A stretch of 64,000 bases of DNA from Kibdelosporangium persicum (GCF_013280595.1 NZ_JAAATY010000024.1:1-64000), one strand, 5' to 3'. Positions 17,112-26,355 are shown, counted from the stretch's first letter. Notes: generated from the sequence alone by a model not told the origin. A program made the numbers and translations.

Positions 17112-19457
17112 GTGGCGAAGATGCTCGCCAAAGTCAAGGGCCGGCTGCGCCGGTTCCTGGAACGGCCTGCGTCGGTCGAGCTGACCAAGTACGAAGCCCT
17201 GCTGCCCAAGATCGCCGACCGCGAGGAAGACATCGCGAAGCTCAGCGACGAGGAGCTGACCAGTCGGGTCGGCAAGCTGCGTGCTTCGGAACGGGAACTG
17301 GCCGACGACGAGCTGGTCGAGTTCTGCGCGTTGGCCCGTGAGGCGGCCAAGCGGGCGCTGGACGAGCGCCCCTACGACGTGCAGTTGCTCGGCGTCATGG
17401 GCATGCTCTCCGGACACGTCGTGCAGATGGCGACCGGTGAGGGCAAGACGCTCGCCGGTGCGCTGACGGCCGCCGGATTCGCCGTACGCGGCAAGCGTGT
17501 GCACGTCATCTCGGTCAACGACTACCTCGCGAAACGTGACGCGGAGTGGATGCGGCCGGTGTACGAACTGCTCGGCGTTTCGGTCGGGTACGTCGGCGAG
17601 AAGGTGTCGGCCGAGCACCGGCGCGAGGCGTACGCCTCCGAGGTCTGCTACGGCTCGGTCAGCGAGATCGGCTTCGACCTGCTGCGCGACCGGCTCGTCA
17701 CCAAGGCCGAGGACCAGGTCCAGGTCCCCAACCCGGCCGCGGTCGCCCTGGTCGACGAGGCCGACTCGGTCCTGGTCGACGAGGCCAAGGTCCCGCTGGT
17801 GATGGCGGGCTCGGCCGAGGGCGTCGAGCGCGACGCCGACATGGCCGAGATCGTCCGCCGCCTGCGCGCGGGCGTGCACTACGAGGAGGACGAGGACGGC
17901 CGCAACGCGTGGCTGACCCCGTCCGGGGCCAAGGCTGTGGAGAAGGCGCTCGGTGGCGTCGACCTGTACGCCGAGGACAGCCCGTACCTCGCGGCCGTGA
18001 ACGTCGCCCTGCACGCGCACGCGCTGCTCGAACGGGACGTCGACTACATCGTCCGGGACAACAAGGTCCAGCTGATCAACACCTCCCGTGGCCGGATCGC
18101 CGCGCTACAGCGCTGGCCGGATGGGCTGCAGGCGGCTGTGGAGGCGAAGGAGGCCGTCGCGGCGACCGAGAGCGGCGAGGTGCTCGACTCGATCACCGTG
18201 CAGGCCCTGATCGCCCGCTACCCCAAGGTCGCGGGGATGACGGGGACCGCGGTCGCGGTCGCCGAGCAGCTGCGCGAGTTCTACAAGCTGGAAGTCGCGG
18301 TCATCGCGCCGAACAAGCCCTGCATCCGTGAGGACGAGCTGACCAGGCTCTACACCACGGAGGAGGCCAAGGAAGACGCGCTGATCAAGGAGATCGTCGC
18401 CACCCACGAGACGGGACGGCCGATCCTGGTCGGCACCCTGGACGTGGCGGAGTCGGAGCGCATCGCCAAGCGGCTGTCCGAGAACGACCTGGCCTGCGTG
18501 GTCCTCAACGCCAAGAACGACGCCGAGGAAGCCGCGATCGTCGCCGAGGCAGGTGCGTACAACGCGATCACGGTGTCGACCCAGATGGCCGGTCGCGGTA
18601 CCGACATCCGCCTCGGCGGCCATGACGAGGCCGACCACGACAAGGTCGCGGAACTCGGCGGCCTGTACGTCATCGGCACAGGCCACTACCCGTCATCCCG
18701 CCTGGACGACCAGCTGCGCGGGCGCGCGGGCCGTCAGGGCGACCCGGGTGGATCGGTGTTCTTCTCCAGCATGGAGGACGAGCAGCTAGCCCAGTACGCG
18801 CCCGAGGTCCAGCTGCACGTGCTGAAGGAACCGCCGGGCGAGGACGGCCTGATCAAGGACAAGACGGCCCGCGCCTTCGTGGCCCACGCCCAGCGTGTCG
18901 CCGAGGGCGTCGAGCTGGAGATCCACCGCAACACCTGGCGCTACACCCGCCTGATCGAGCAGCAGCGCGACATCATCATGGAGCACCGCGACAAGATCCT
19001 GCACAGCGACGTCGCGGACACTCTCTTCGAGAAGCACGCGCCCGAGCGGCACAAGGAGCTGGTCGAGGAGCTCGGCGCCGAGATCGTGGCCGAGGCGGCC
19101 CGTCAGATCCTGCTGTACCACCTGGACCGCCGCTGGGTCGACCACCTCGGCTACACGTCGGACGTGCGCGAAACCGTGCACCTGCGTGCCCTGGCCAAGG
19201 AAACCCCGATCGACGAGTTCCACCGCGCGGTGGTGCCCGCCTTCAACCAGATCGTCCCCGAGGCGCACGAGACGGCGATCGCCTCGTTCGACACGGTGAA
19301 GATCGGCGAGAACGGCGCCGAGCTGGAGGAAGCCGGGCTCAAGCGGCCGACTTCGACGTGGACCTACATGGTCTACGACAACCCGTGGGACTCGGATGCC
19401 GAGCAGGCGTTGAAGAAGGTCCGCGCGCACGTGAAGAAGGTCAAGGCGGAACGTTAG
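17112..19457 (+). CDS. secA2: accessory preprotein translocase ATPase SecA2
   Basis: The 781-residue product has the DEAD-type motor in order: Walker A MATGEGKTLAG (about 106-115), DEAD-like box LVDEADSVLVDEA (about 213), and helicase motif VI QMAGRGTDIRLGG and QLRGRAGRQGDPGGS. It lacks the long C-terminal linker and zinc finger of SecA1, and its length matches mycobacterial SecA2 (about 780-810). SecA2 drives export of a subset of proteins through SecYEG. The start is a GTG with a strong GGAGGT site seven bases upstream. Confidence 0.93.
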   Translation: MAKMLAKVKGRLRRFLERPASVELTKYEALLPKIADREEDIAKLSDEELTSRVGKLRASERELADDELVEFCALAREAAKRALDERPYDVQLLGVMGMLSGHVVQMATGEGKTLAGALTAAGFAVRGKRVHVISVNDYLAKRDAEWMRPVYELLGVSVGYVGEKVSAEHRREAYASEVCYGSVSEIGFDLLRDRLVTKAEDQVQVPNPAAVALVDEADSVLVDEAKVPLVMAGSAEGVERDADMAEIVRRLRAGVHYEEDEDGRNAWLTPSGAKAVEKALGGVDLYAEDSPYLAAVNVALHAHALLERDVDYIVRDNKVQLINTSRGRIAALQRWPDGLQAAVEAKEAVAATESGEVLDSITVQALIARYPKVAGMTGTAVAVAEQLREFYKLEVAVIAPNKPCIREDELTRLYTTEEAKEDALIKEIVATHETGRPILVGTLDVAESERIAKRLSENDLACVVLNAKNDAEEAAIVAEAGAYNAITVSTQMAGRGTDIRLGGHDEADHDKVAELGGLYVIGTGHYPSSRLDDQLRGRAGRQGDPGGSVFFSSMEDEQLAQYAPEVQLHVLKEPPGEDGLIKDKTARAFVAHAQRVAEGVELEIHRNTWRYTRLIEQQRDIIMEHRDKILHSDVADTLFEKHAPERHKELVEELGAEIVAEAARQILLYHLDRRWVDHLGYTSDVRETVHLRALAKETPIDEFHRAVVPAFNQIVPEAHETAIASFDTVKIGENGAELEEAGLKRPTSTWTYMVYDNPWDSDAEQALKKVRAHVKKVKAER

Positions 19458-19775
19458 CAAGAGCAGGCGGCGCGCCCGAGCGACAAGCGAAGGCGCGCCC
19501 CCGGCACACAGCGCAGGCGCGATCTCACAGGAAGTAGCGCCACGTCAAGCATTTCGGCGCGCCAGCCCTGCCCGCGTCCTTGCCCTGCCGTCGCGGCGCG
19601 CCGCCCTGGCGGAAGCCAACCGGTCCGCTCGGCGAGTTAGGACCCATCTCGCCTGGTAACCCTTGTGAAGTGACCCTCGCGAGGGCCGGTTGCCCGTGGC
19701 AGCATGGCTGGATCTGCGATGATCCGTGCGCCACATTTCCGCCTCTGAGGCGAAAACATGCGGGAGGATAGCGGT
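19458..19775. other. 318-base intergenic region with four GGCGCGCC sites and palindromes
   Basis: No gene is supported here. GGCGCGCC occurs at 19469, 19492, 19556 and 19595. A 12-base palindrome CCCTCGCGAGGG lies at 19674-19685. A 13-base palindrome CGCCTCTGAGGCG (19740-19752) lies ten bases before the nadE ribosome site and may be an operator or attenuator. Confidence 0.45.
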
Positions 19776-21494
19776 ATGCCTCAACTGCGCATCGCCGCCG
19801 CTCAGGTCAACACCCGGGTCGGTGACCTGGCCGGGAACGCCGACCTGATCGTCGAGTGGACACGCAAGGCCGCCGAACAGGGCGCGCATCTCGTGGTCTT
19901 CCCCGAGATGGCACTGACCGGCTACCCCGTCGAGGATCTCGCCTTCCGCGAGTCCTTCACCGCCGCCTCCAAGCGGACTCTCACCGAGCTGGCCACCCGC
20001 GTCGCCGACGCCGGGTGCGGCGCTGTCGCGGTGTACGTCGGTTACCTGGATGCCGACGACGTCGGGCCACGAAACGCCGCCGCGGTGCTCTACGAGGGCG
20101 AAGTGGTCGCGACGCAGTTCAAGCACCACCTGCCCAACTACGGCGTGTTCGACGAGCGCCGCTACTACAAGCCCGGGCAGACGCTGGACATCGTCCGGTT
20201 GCACGGCGTCGAGATCGGCATGGTCATCTGCGAGGACCTCTGGCAGGACGGCGGGCCGATCACGGCACTCGGCCAGGCCGGTGTCGACCTCGTGGTCTCC
20301 CCCAACGCCTCGCCGTACGAGAGGAACAAGGACGACCAGCGCCTGCCGCTCGTCGCCCGGCGCGCGGCCGAGGCGGGCGCGCCGCTGGTGTACGTGAACC
20401 TGATCGGCGGCCAGGACGAGCTGGTGTTCGACGGCGACTCGATGGCCGTCTCGATCGACGGTGCCCTGCTGACCAGGGCGCCGCAGTTCGTCGAGCACCT
20501 GATGATGATGGACATGTCCCTGCCGGGCGGCGCGTCGCGAGAAGCGGGCCAGTTCGGCGAGTTCGCCGTCCGCCGCGTCCGGCTGTCGGACGAGCCGGTG
20601 CCCGAGTACCAGCCGCTGCCCATGCCGCCGGCGGCCGAACCGCTGCCCGAAGAGGCCGAGGTGTGGTTCGCACTGGTCACGGGCCTGCGCGACTACGTGC
20701 ACAAGAACGGTTTCCGCTCGGTGACCTTCGGCATGTCCGGCGGCATCGACTCCGCCGTGGTGGCCGCACTGGCCGCCGACGCGTTGGGCGGCTCGTCGGT
20801 GTACGGCGTCTCGATGCCTTCGGCCTACTCGTCCGAGCACTCGAAGGACGACGCCGCCGACCTGGCCCGGCGGATCGGCGCGCACTACTCGGTCCAGCCG
20901 ATCGGGGAGATGGTCGAGGTCTTCGTGGAGCAACTGGGCCTGACCGGCCTGGCCGAGGAGAACGTGCAGGCACGCTGCCGTGGCGTGACGCTGATGGGCC
21001 TGTCGAACCAACACGGCCACCTCGTCCTGGCCACCGGGAACAAGACCGAACTGGCCGTCGGTTACTCGACGATCTACGGCGACGCCGTCGGCGGATTCGC
21101 CCCGATCAAGGACGTCCCCAAGACCCTGGTGTGGCAACTGGCCCGGTGGCGCAACGCCGAAGCGGAGAAACTGGGCGACGTCCCGCCGATCCCGGAGAAC
21201 TCGATCACCAAACCACCGTCGGCCGAACTGCGTCCCGGCCAGCTCGACGCGGACTCGTTGCCCGACTACGAGCTGCTCGACGACATCCTCGACGACTACG
21301 TGGAAGGCGACAAGGGCTACTCCGACCTGCTCGCCCAGGGCTTCGCGGCGGAAGTGGTCGACAAGGTGCTGCGCATGGTGGACCTGGCGGAGTACAAGCG
21401 CCGCCAGTACCCGCCCGGCACGAAGATCAGCGTGAAGGGCTTCGGCCGGGACCGCCGCCTGCCGATCACCAACGGCTGGCGCGAAGGCCACTAG
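19776..21494 (+). CDS. nadE: glutamine-dependent NAD+ synthetase
   Basis: The 572-residue two-domain enzyme makes NAD+ from nicotinic acid adenine dinucleotide using ATP and glutamine. The nitrilase-like glutaminase domain (1-270) carries Glu (VVFPEMALTGYP), Lys (RRYYKPG) and Cys (MVICEDLW). The synthetase domain (about 300-572) has the PP-loop FGMSGGIDSAVVA. It is shorter than the roughly 680-residue mycobacterial NadE and matches the shorter bacterial form. A strong GGGAGG lies nine bases before the ATG. Confidence 0.93.
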   Translation: MPQLRIAAAQVNTRVGDLAGNADLIVEWTRKAAEQGAHLVVFPEMALTGYPVEDLAFRESFTAASKRTLTELATRVADAGCGAVAVYVGYLDADDVGPRNAAAVLYEGEVVATQFKHHLPNYGVFDERRYYKPGQTLDIVRLHGVEIGMVICEDLWQDGGPITALGQAGVDLVVSPNASPYERNKDDQRLPLVARRAAEAGAPLVYVNLIGGQDELVFDGDSMAVSIDGALLTRAPQFVEHLMMMDMSLPGGASREAGQFGEFAVRRVRLSDEPVPEYQPLPMPPAAEPLPEEAEVWFALVTGLRDYVHKNGFRSVTFGMSGGIDSAVVAALAADALGGSSVYGVSMPSAYSSEHSKDDAADLARRIGAHYSVQPIGEMVEVFVEQLGLTGLAEENVQARCRGVTLMGLSNQHGHLVLATGNKTELAVGYSTIYGDAVGGFAPIKDVPKTLVWQLARWRNAEAEKLGDVPPIPENSITKPPSAELRPGQLDADSLPDYELLDDILDDYVEGDKGYSDLLAQGFAAEVVDKVLRMVDLAEYKRRQYPPGTKISVKGFGRDRRLPITNGWREGH

Positions 21495-21639
21495 CGCGCG
21501 ACCGCCGATCGCTTCGACGATGCCGCGGCCGTGCCGACAGGACGCGCCAGCCCGGCTTGCCGCGGCCGCCGAAGGTCGAGGACGGCGTCCCGTCGCGGGC
21601 ACGCCCGTCTTGAGTCGTGCGGGCCTGCGTACGGGAGTT

Positions 21640-22473
21640 CTACCTGCCCTTTGGTGGCGGCGCCGATCCCTGCTGCGCTGGATGCGCCAGTTCGTGGCCG
21701 AGCAGGCCGCGGGTGCGGCCCTGCGCCCGTGCCACCTGCTCCGGGGCCGCCTTGCGGGAACTCAGGTCCTTGATCGAGTTCCCGACGGCGCTCAGCTGGG
21801 TTTGGATCTGGTCGGACCGGCCCGCCGGCCGCATGCCTCGCTGCTGCCCACCGGACGCGTAACTGTCCCAGAGGCGGGTGATCGCGCCGATGGTGGTGAT
21901 CAGGGTGTTGATCGGCTTCTCCGCGTTCGCCACGCCGGCCAGGGCTTGGCGTTCGATGTTCGCGACCGGTTTGGCGAACGTGCTGACCAGGTCGCCCGCC
22001 TGCGCGAGCACCATCGACGTCATGCCGCCTTCCAGGGCCATCAGGTGGCGTACCAACGAGATCAGGCGCTGGATCATGTCCGTGATCAGGTCGTTCGCGG
22101 CCGAGCGGCTCTGCCCGATCACTTCGGCGGTCAGTTGCACGACCGCGGCGGCCTCCTTCGCGGCGGAGGCGAATTCCGCCAGGGAGCGGGAGAAGCCGTC
22201 GGCTCGCGCCCGGTACTGGTCCGCGGACGTGCCACGCCAGTCCGCCGTTCCCTGGGCCACCGCCTGTCCGAGCTGTCCCTGGATCTGCGTGATGCGGTTC
22301 GAGACCGTCATCCATGCGTCGAGGAACGCGTGCACGCCGGAAGCGTTGCCCTCCATACGATCCAGTATCTGTTGCAGGGGCGCCACCAGGCCGGTCAACT
22401 GACCGAGGCCCGCGGCTGACAACGCGTCGACAGGCCGCATTGACGCGGAAAGCGCGTTGATGTTGTCAGACAC
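21640..22473 (-). CDS. WXG/PPE-like ESX secretion substrate candidate
   Basis: The 277-residue product is largely alpha-helical, with W79-R-G81 in a helical-hairpin setting (TADWRGTSADQYRAR) typical of WXG100/PPE-like type VII substrates. A YxxxD/E-type signal is approximate at best. The C-terminal third is polar and basic. The GTG start overlaps the stop of the EspC-like gene by eight bases. Third gene of a YbaB / EspC-like / WXG cassette; no ESX core ATPase or membrane genes adjoin it. Confidence 0.65.
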   Translation of the reverse strand: MSDNINALSASMRPVDALSAAGLGQLTGLVAPLQQILDRMEGNASGVHAFLDAWMTVSNRITQIQGQLGQAVAQGTADWRGTSADQYRARADGFSRSLAEFASAAKEAAAVVQLTAEVIGQSRSAANDLITDMIQRLISLVRHLMALEGGMTSMVLAQAGDLVSTFAKPVANIERQALAGVANAEKPINTLITTIGAITRLWDSYASGGQQRGMRPAGRSDQIQTQLSAVGNSIKDLSSRKAAPEQVARAQGRTRGLLGHELAHPAQQGSAPPPKGR

Positions 22474-22771
22474 CGACGCCTCCGAAGCCCGATCCGGTCT
22501 CCTTTTCCCGGTGGGTGAACATCCCCGCGCTTTCCCGCACGCCGTCAGACGTCGCGATCATCGCCCGTACGCCCGACTCCAGCGCACGATTCCCCGCTGT
22601 CACAAGCTGATCCACCAGCGCGGTCAAGGGGTGCCCGACCTGTCCCAGCGCGTCGGAGGGAAGGCGGGTTTGCGCAGGATTGGTCGCGCCTTGGATTTCG
22701 TCGGCCAACGTCGTCAGCGCACGAGCGTGTGCGGTCAAGGCGTCGCCGACGACTTCGTATCCCTCGCTCAT
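22466..22771 (-). CDS. EspC-like (DUF2580-type) ESX-associated protein
   Basis: The 101-residue helical protein has the form of the EspC/DUF2580 family: a helix-turn-helix with alanine-rich helices, and an end rich in Gly/Phe/Ser. It overlaps the YbaB-like gene upstream by four bases (ATGA) and the WXG protein downstream. These small proteins usually pair with a larger partner for type VII export. Confidence 0.6.
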   Translation of the reverse strand: MSEGYEVVGDALTAHARALTTLADEIQGATNPAQTRLPSDALGQVGHPLTALVDQLVTAGNRALESGVRAMIATSDGVRESAGMFTHREKETGSGFGGVGV

Positions 22772-23181
22772 GTGGGCCCTCCGATGTCCTCCAGGACAGG
22801 CCTCTCATCCCAGTCGTCCTTGTCCCCGACCACGACCATGTCGGCGCGCTTGGACGGCGGTTCGGTGCTGGGGAAGCGTTCTCGGGCCGAAGCGAGTACG
22901 AGGTGTGTGTTCGGGTCCTGCGGCCCAACGGTTTCGAGCATCGCCGTACGCATCAGGTCCGGGATTCTGGCCTGTGCCCGGCGCAGCGTCGCCATGATCT
23001 CCTCGGCGAGGGCACGGTCAGGCAGTCGAAGATCCGTCAGCACACCGGACGCCGACACGGTGACCCGCACCGACCCGTCCGGCGAGGTGTCCGAGACCTG
23101 GATCTGATCGACCCGGTCGCTCATCCGCCGGTACGCCGCGGCGGTCGCATCGATCTGCCGTTCCCAGTCGGCACCAGGCAC
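22768..23181 (-). CDS. YbaB/EbfC-family protein
   Basis: The 137-residue product has a YbaB-like core at about 25-95 (GSVRVTVSASGVLTDLRL followed by a long helix). YbaB proteins form dimers that bind DNA; actinobacteria carry several copies beside ESX-like genes, where their function is unclear. The GTG start has a GGGGAGG site eight bases upstream, which argues against the longer frame. First gene of the cassette. Confidence 0.72.
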   Translation of the reverse strand: MPGADWERQIDATAAAYRRMSDRVDQIQVSDTSPDGSVRVTVSASGVLTDLRLPDRALAEEIMATLRRAQARIPDLMRTAMLETVGPQDPNTHLVLASARERFPSTEPPSKRADMVVVGDKDDWDERPVLEDIGGPT

Positions 23182-23259
23182 GAGCACACCTCCCCTGGTT
23201 CTCAGGACAACCAAGGTAGTGGCCCGTGCCTGGTGCTGACCACGGCGGAATTGCCGTCA

Positions 23260-24201
23260 TCAGACCCCGTCGATCAACCGGATCGCCAGATCGGGGCTGA
23301 ACTGCCCGGCGGGAATGCCCGCGCCGATCCCGCACGAACCGTCGGAATCGCCAGGGATCTTCGCCCACACAAGCATTTCCGCGCCGCCGCCGACCTGGGC
23401 GGGCGTGCCGATCCGCCGGCCGGCCGGGTTGCACCACTCGCCGTTGGACCCGTTGCCGTTGCGGCTGGTGTCAATGACGAACGGCTTGGTGTAGCCCGGA
23501 AGTGACGCGTTGACAGCGTTTCCGTACGCCGCCGATTCGGATGTCGTGTAGTAGTTGGAAACGTTGATCGAGAAGCCGCGAACGTTGCGGACACCCGCGC
23601 TGTTGAGGCGACTCGCCATGGTCGCGGCCGGAACCCACCGCGCGTTGCCCGCGTCGAGGTAGGCCCAGGTGTTGACGCCCTTGTCGCGCAACTGTTCGGT
23701 CGCGTACGTGATCATGCTGTTGCGGGTGGCGATCTTCCCGGAGTCCATACAGTTGAAGTCCGCCAACGAATCGGGCTCGAGGATCACCACGGCGGGCCGG
23801 TTGCCCAGGCCGCTGGCGAAAGCGGAGATCCAGGTCCGGTACGCCTCGGGCGATCCGGCGCCGCCGCCGGAGTGCCCGCCGCACGCGTCCCGGCCGGGGA
23901 TGTTGTACGCCACGAGAACCGGCAGTTTGTCGGCGGCGTCGGCCGCGGCGACGAAGCTGCTGACCGCGGACTGGATATCGCCGCTCCACGACCCGAACCA
24001 CCTGGCCATCGGCTTGCTGGCGATCGACGACTGGATACGCGCGGCGCGGCCGTCCGAACCGTTGTTGCGGACCCACGTCGCCGGGTTGGAGTTCGGGTCG
24101 ACGTAAAAGCCGCTGGTCATCCCGATCGGGTCGGCGGCAAGGGCGACATGGGTCGGGGACAACGCCAGCGCGGCCACGGCTGCGAGCAGAATCCGGCGCA
24201 C
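23260..24201 (-). CDS. secreted glycoside hydrolase family 6 cellulase
   Basis: The 313-residue product has a Sec signal peptide (cleavage near ALAADP, about 22-24) and a single GH6 domain. Signature segments are the catalytic-acid stretch VVILEPDSLADFNC, YLDAGNARW, the FSINVSNYYTT loop and NGEWCNPAGR. GH6 enzymes hydrolyse beta-1,4-glucan with inversion. No carbohydrate-binding module is attached. The GTG start has GAGAGGAG upstream. A perfect CebR-type operator lies 31 bases before the start, so induction by cellobiose is expected. Confidence 0.92.
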   Translation of the reverse strand: MRRILLAAVAALALSPTHVALAADPIGMTSGFYVDPNSNPATWVRNNGSDGRAARIQSSIASKPMARWFGSWSGDIQSAVSSFVAAADAADKLPVLVAYNIPGRDACGGHSGGGAGSPEAYRTWISAFASGLGNRPAVVILEPDSLADFNCMDSGKIATRNSMITYATEQLRDKGVNTWAYLDAGNARWVPAATMASRLNSAGVRNVRGFSINVSNYYTTSESAAYGNAVNASLPGYTKPFVIDTSRNGNGSNGEWCNPAGRRIGTPAQVGGGAEMLVWAKIPGDSDGSCGIGAGIPAGQFSPDLAIRLIDGV

Positions 24202-24232
24202 AGGCTGCTCCTCTCGTCATTGAGGCAGGGTC

Positions 24233-24246
24233 TGGGAGCGCTCCCA
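24233..24246. promoter_or_regulatory. CebR/CelR operator
   Basis: TGGGAGCGCTCCCA is a perfect 14-base palindrome identical to the known binding site of CebR (Streptomyces) and CelR (Thermobifida), LacI-type repressors released by cellobiose. It lies just upstream of the GH6 cellulase gene. The repressor gene itself is not in the window. Confidence 0.9.
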
Positions 24247-24458
24247 GACAGTGAAGCAGCCGCCCGGGAAAAACTCAACGGGGCCCGGATCCGCAGCGGC
24301 TGCCGGGCGGGCAGCGCCGGACCGGTGAGCATGACGCCTGTGACTCTCCTCGCACCCTCCTGCGCTCCGGGAATCAGGCTGTCACCCTCGTAGACGTAGA
24401 GCCGCAGTCAACCCGGGGACCCGTACACGGGCCTCGAGGAAAGGGACGGTGGACGACG

Positions 24459-25307
24459 ATGTCTTCTGAGCTCACAGCCCCCTACGGATCGGGCGCCGCA
24501 CCCGCACCAGCGAAGCGCGTACGAATCCATCACCTGCAGGAGATGAAGGACCGCGGCGAACCGTGGCCCATGCTCACTGCGTACGACATGTACACGGCCG
24601 CTCTGTTCGACGACGCCGGCATCCCGGTACTGCTTGTCGGCGACTCCGCGTCCAACAACGTGTACGGCTATGACACGTCATTGCCCGTGACTGTCGATGA
24701 ACTGATTCCCCTGGTCCGCGCGGTGACGCGGTCGACCAGGCGTGCCTTGGTCGTGGCCGACCTGCCGTTCGGTTCGTACCAGGTCTCCCCGGCGCAAGCC
24801 CTGGAGACGGCCGTCCGCTTCATGAAGGAAGGCCGCGCGCATGCCGTGAAACTGGAGGGCGGTGCCCACTTCGCGCCGCACGTCGAAGCGCTGACCGCGG
24901 CGGGCGTCCCCGTGATGGGACACATCGGCTTCACCCCGCAGAGCGAGCACAACCTCGGCGGTTACCGCGTGCAGGGCCGTGGGTCCGCCGGTGACACGCT
25001 GGTCGCGGACGCCCTGGCGCTCCAGGAGGCCGGCGCGTTCTCGGTCGTGATGGAGATGGTCCCCGGCGAGGTCGCCAAGCGGATCACGCACGAGCTGACG
25101 GTGCCGACGATCGGCATCGGCGCGGGCCCGGACTGCGACGCCCAGGTCCTCGTCTGGCAGGACATGGCCGGCCTGCGGACCGGCAAGGCGCCTCGGTTCG
25201 TCAAGCGCTACGCCGACATGGCGGGCGTGCTGACCGGCGCCGTCCAGCAGTTCGCCGCGGAGGTGCGTGGCCGCGAGTTCCCCGGCCCCGAGCACACCTT
25301 CCACTGA
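24459..25307 (+). CDS. panB: 3-methyl-2-oxobutanoate hydroxymethyltransferase
   Basis: The 282-residue product matches PanB, which makes ketopantoate from ketoisovalerate and methylene-tetrahydrofolate, the first step of pantothenate and CoA synthesis. Visible signatures are the Mg2+-binding [13 protein letters not shown] and ADLPFGSY, the substrate segment KLEGG, and the catalytic Glu in VVMEMVPGE. The N-terminal 25 residues before RIHHLQEMK are a typical actinobacterial extension. It is followed by a large palindrome that could act as its terminator. Confidence 0.95.
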   Translation: MSSELTAPYGSGAAPAPAKRVRIHHLQEMKDRGEPWPMLTAYDMYTAALFDDAGIPVLLVGDSASNNVYGYDTSLPVTVDELIPLVRAVTRSTRRALVVADLPFGSYQVSPAQALETAVRFMKEGRAHAVKLEGGAHFAPHVEALTAAGVPVMGHIGFTPQSEHNLGGYRVQGRGSAGDTLVADALALQEAGAFSVVMEMVPGEVAKRITHELTVPTIGIGAGPDCDAQVLVWQDMAGLRTGKAPRFVKRYADMAGVLTGAVQQFAAEVRGREFPGPEHTFH

Positions 25308-25316
25308 CCCCACCAC

Positions 25317-25368
25317 CCCCTCGTGAGTGTTTATCCGTGTTCTAACACGCATAAACACTCACGAGGGG
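25317..25368. repeat. intergenic palindromic repeat element, copy 1
   Basis: Outer arms CCCCTCGTGAGTGTTTAT (25317-25334) and ATAAACACTCACGAGGGG (25351-25368) pair perfectly. An inner stem CGTGTT/AACACG closes on a two-base centre, so 52 bases form a nearly continuous palindrome with one mismatch. A related element occurs at 41778-41823. Here it lies between two co-directional genes and may terminate panB. Confidence 0.85.
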
Positions 25369-25389
25369 TGAGGTGCGAGAGTGTGGGGC

Positions 25390-26355
25390 ATGCGCGCGTT
25401 CTATCCAGCGATCACCCCGTACGACTCAGGAATGCTCGATGTCGGCGACGGGCATCAGGTGTACTGGGAGGTCAGTGGCAACCCGGACGGCAAGCCCGCG
25501 GTGGTGCTGCACGGTGGTCCCGGAGCCGGGACTAATCCCGCCCAGCGGCGGCATTTCGATCCTGAGCGCTACCGGATCGTCCTGTTCGACCAGCGGGGTT
25601 CCGGGAAGAGCACACCACACGTCAGCTCGCCGGAGCACGACCTGAAGACCAACACGACGTGGCACCTGGTCGCCGACATGGAGCAGCTGCGCGAACACCT
25701 GGGGATCGACCGGTGGTTGCTGTTCGGCGGTTCATGGGGCGTGACGCTGGCGCTGGCGTACGCACAGACCTATCCCGAGCGGGTCACCGAAATGGTGCTG
25801 CGTGGCGTGTTCACGTTACGACAGTCCGAACTGGACTGGTTGTACCGCGGCGGCGCCGGGAACGTCTTCCCTGAGGCCTGGGCCGAGTTCATCCGGCTCG
25901 TGCCCGACGGCGAGGACCCGCTGACGGCATACCACCGGCTCGTGTTCAGCGACGACCCCGAAGTGAGCCACGAGGCCGCGATGGCGTGGAGCCGCTGGGA
26001 GGGCGCGACGGTCTCCACCCAGACCTCGATGCTGACGTCCTACACCGAGGAGGAGTTCGCCGTCGCGTTCGCCCGGATCGCGGTGCACTACTTCGTCAAC
26101 CGGGGCTGGCTCGAGGAAGGGCAGCTGATCCGGGACGCCGGCAAGCTCAGGGACATCCCGGCCGTCATCGTTAACGGGCGGTACGACATGGTGACGCCGA
26201 TCGTGACGGCGTACGAACTCGGCAGGGCCTGGCCGGGCTGTGAGGGCTACGTCATCCACACGGCCGGGCACGCGGTCGCCGATCCCGGCATCGCCCAGCA
26301 ACTGCTGCTCGCCACGGACAAGTTCGCCGGGAAGGGTCAGAGCAGCGACGAGTGA
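25390..26355 (+). CDS. pip: proline iminopeptidase
   Basis: The 321-residue alpha/beta hydrolase has the prolyl aminopeptidase pattern: N-terminal Y-x-H/N-like VYWEVSGNPDGKP, oxyanion HGGPGAG, GSGKSTPH, nucleophile elbow GGSWGVTLAL, and the Asp (NGRYDMVTP) and His (TAGHAVAD) of the triad. It releases N-terminal proline from peptides in the cytoplasm. The ATG at 25390 is preferred to a GTG nine bases earlier because of the GTGGGG ribosome site. Its last 19 bases overlap the convergent gene. Confidence 0.92.
   Translation: MRAFYPAITPYDSGMLDVGDGHQVYWEVSGNPDGKPAVVLHGGPGAGTNPAQRRHFDPERYRIVLFDQRGSGKSTPHVSSPEHDLKTNTTWHLVADMEQLREHLGIDRWLLFGGSWGVTLALAYAQTYPERVTEMVLRGVFTLRQSELDWLYRGGAGNVFPEAWAEFIRLVPDGEDPLTAYHRLVFSDDPEVSHEAAMAWSRWEGATVSTQTSMLTSYTEEEFAVAFARIAVHYFVNRGWLEEGQLIRDAGKLRDIPAVIVNGRYDMVTPIVTAYELGRAWPGCEGYVIHTAGHAVADPGIAQQLLLATDKFAGKGQSSDE

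Noticed and set aside
19545-21602. A 685-codon minus-strand open frame opposite nadE
   Set aside because: Shadow frame; nadE has intact glutaminase and PP-loop motifs and a strong ribosome site.
24233-24246. CebR-type palindrome considered as a terminator
   Set aside because: Exact match to a known operator, no T-run, and it lies upstream of a gene start, not at a gene end.
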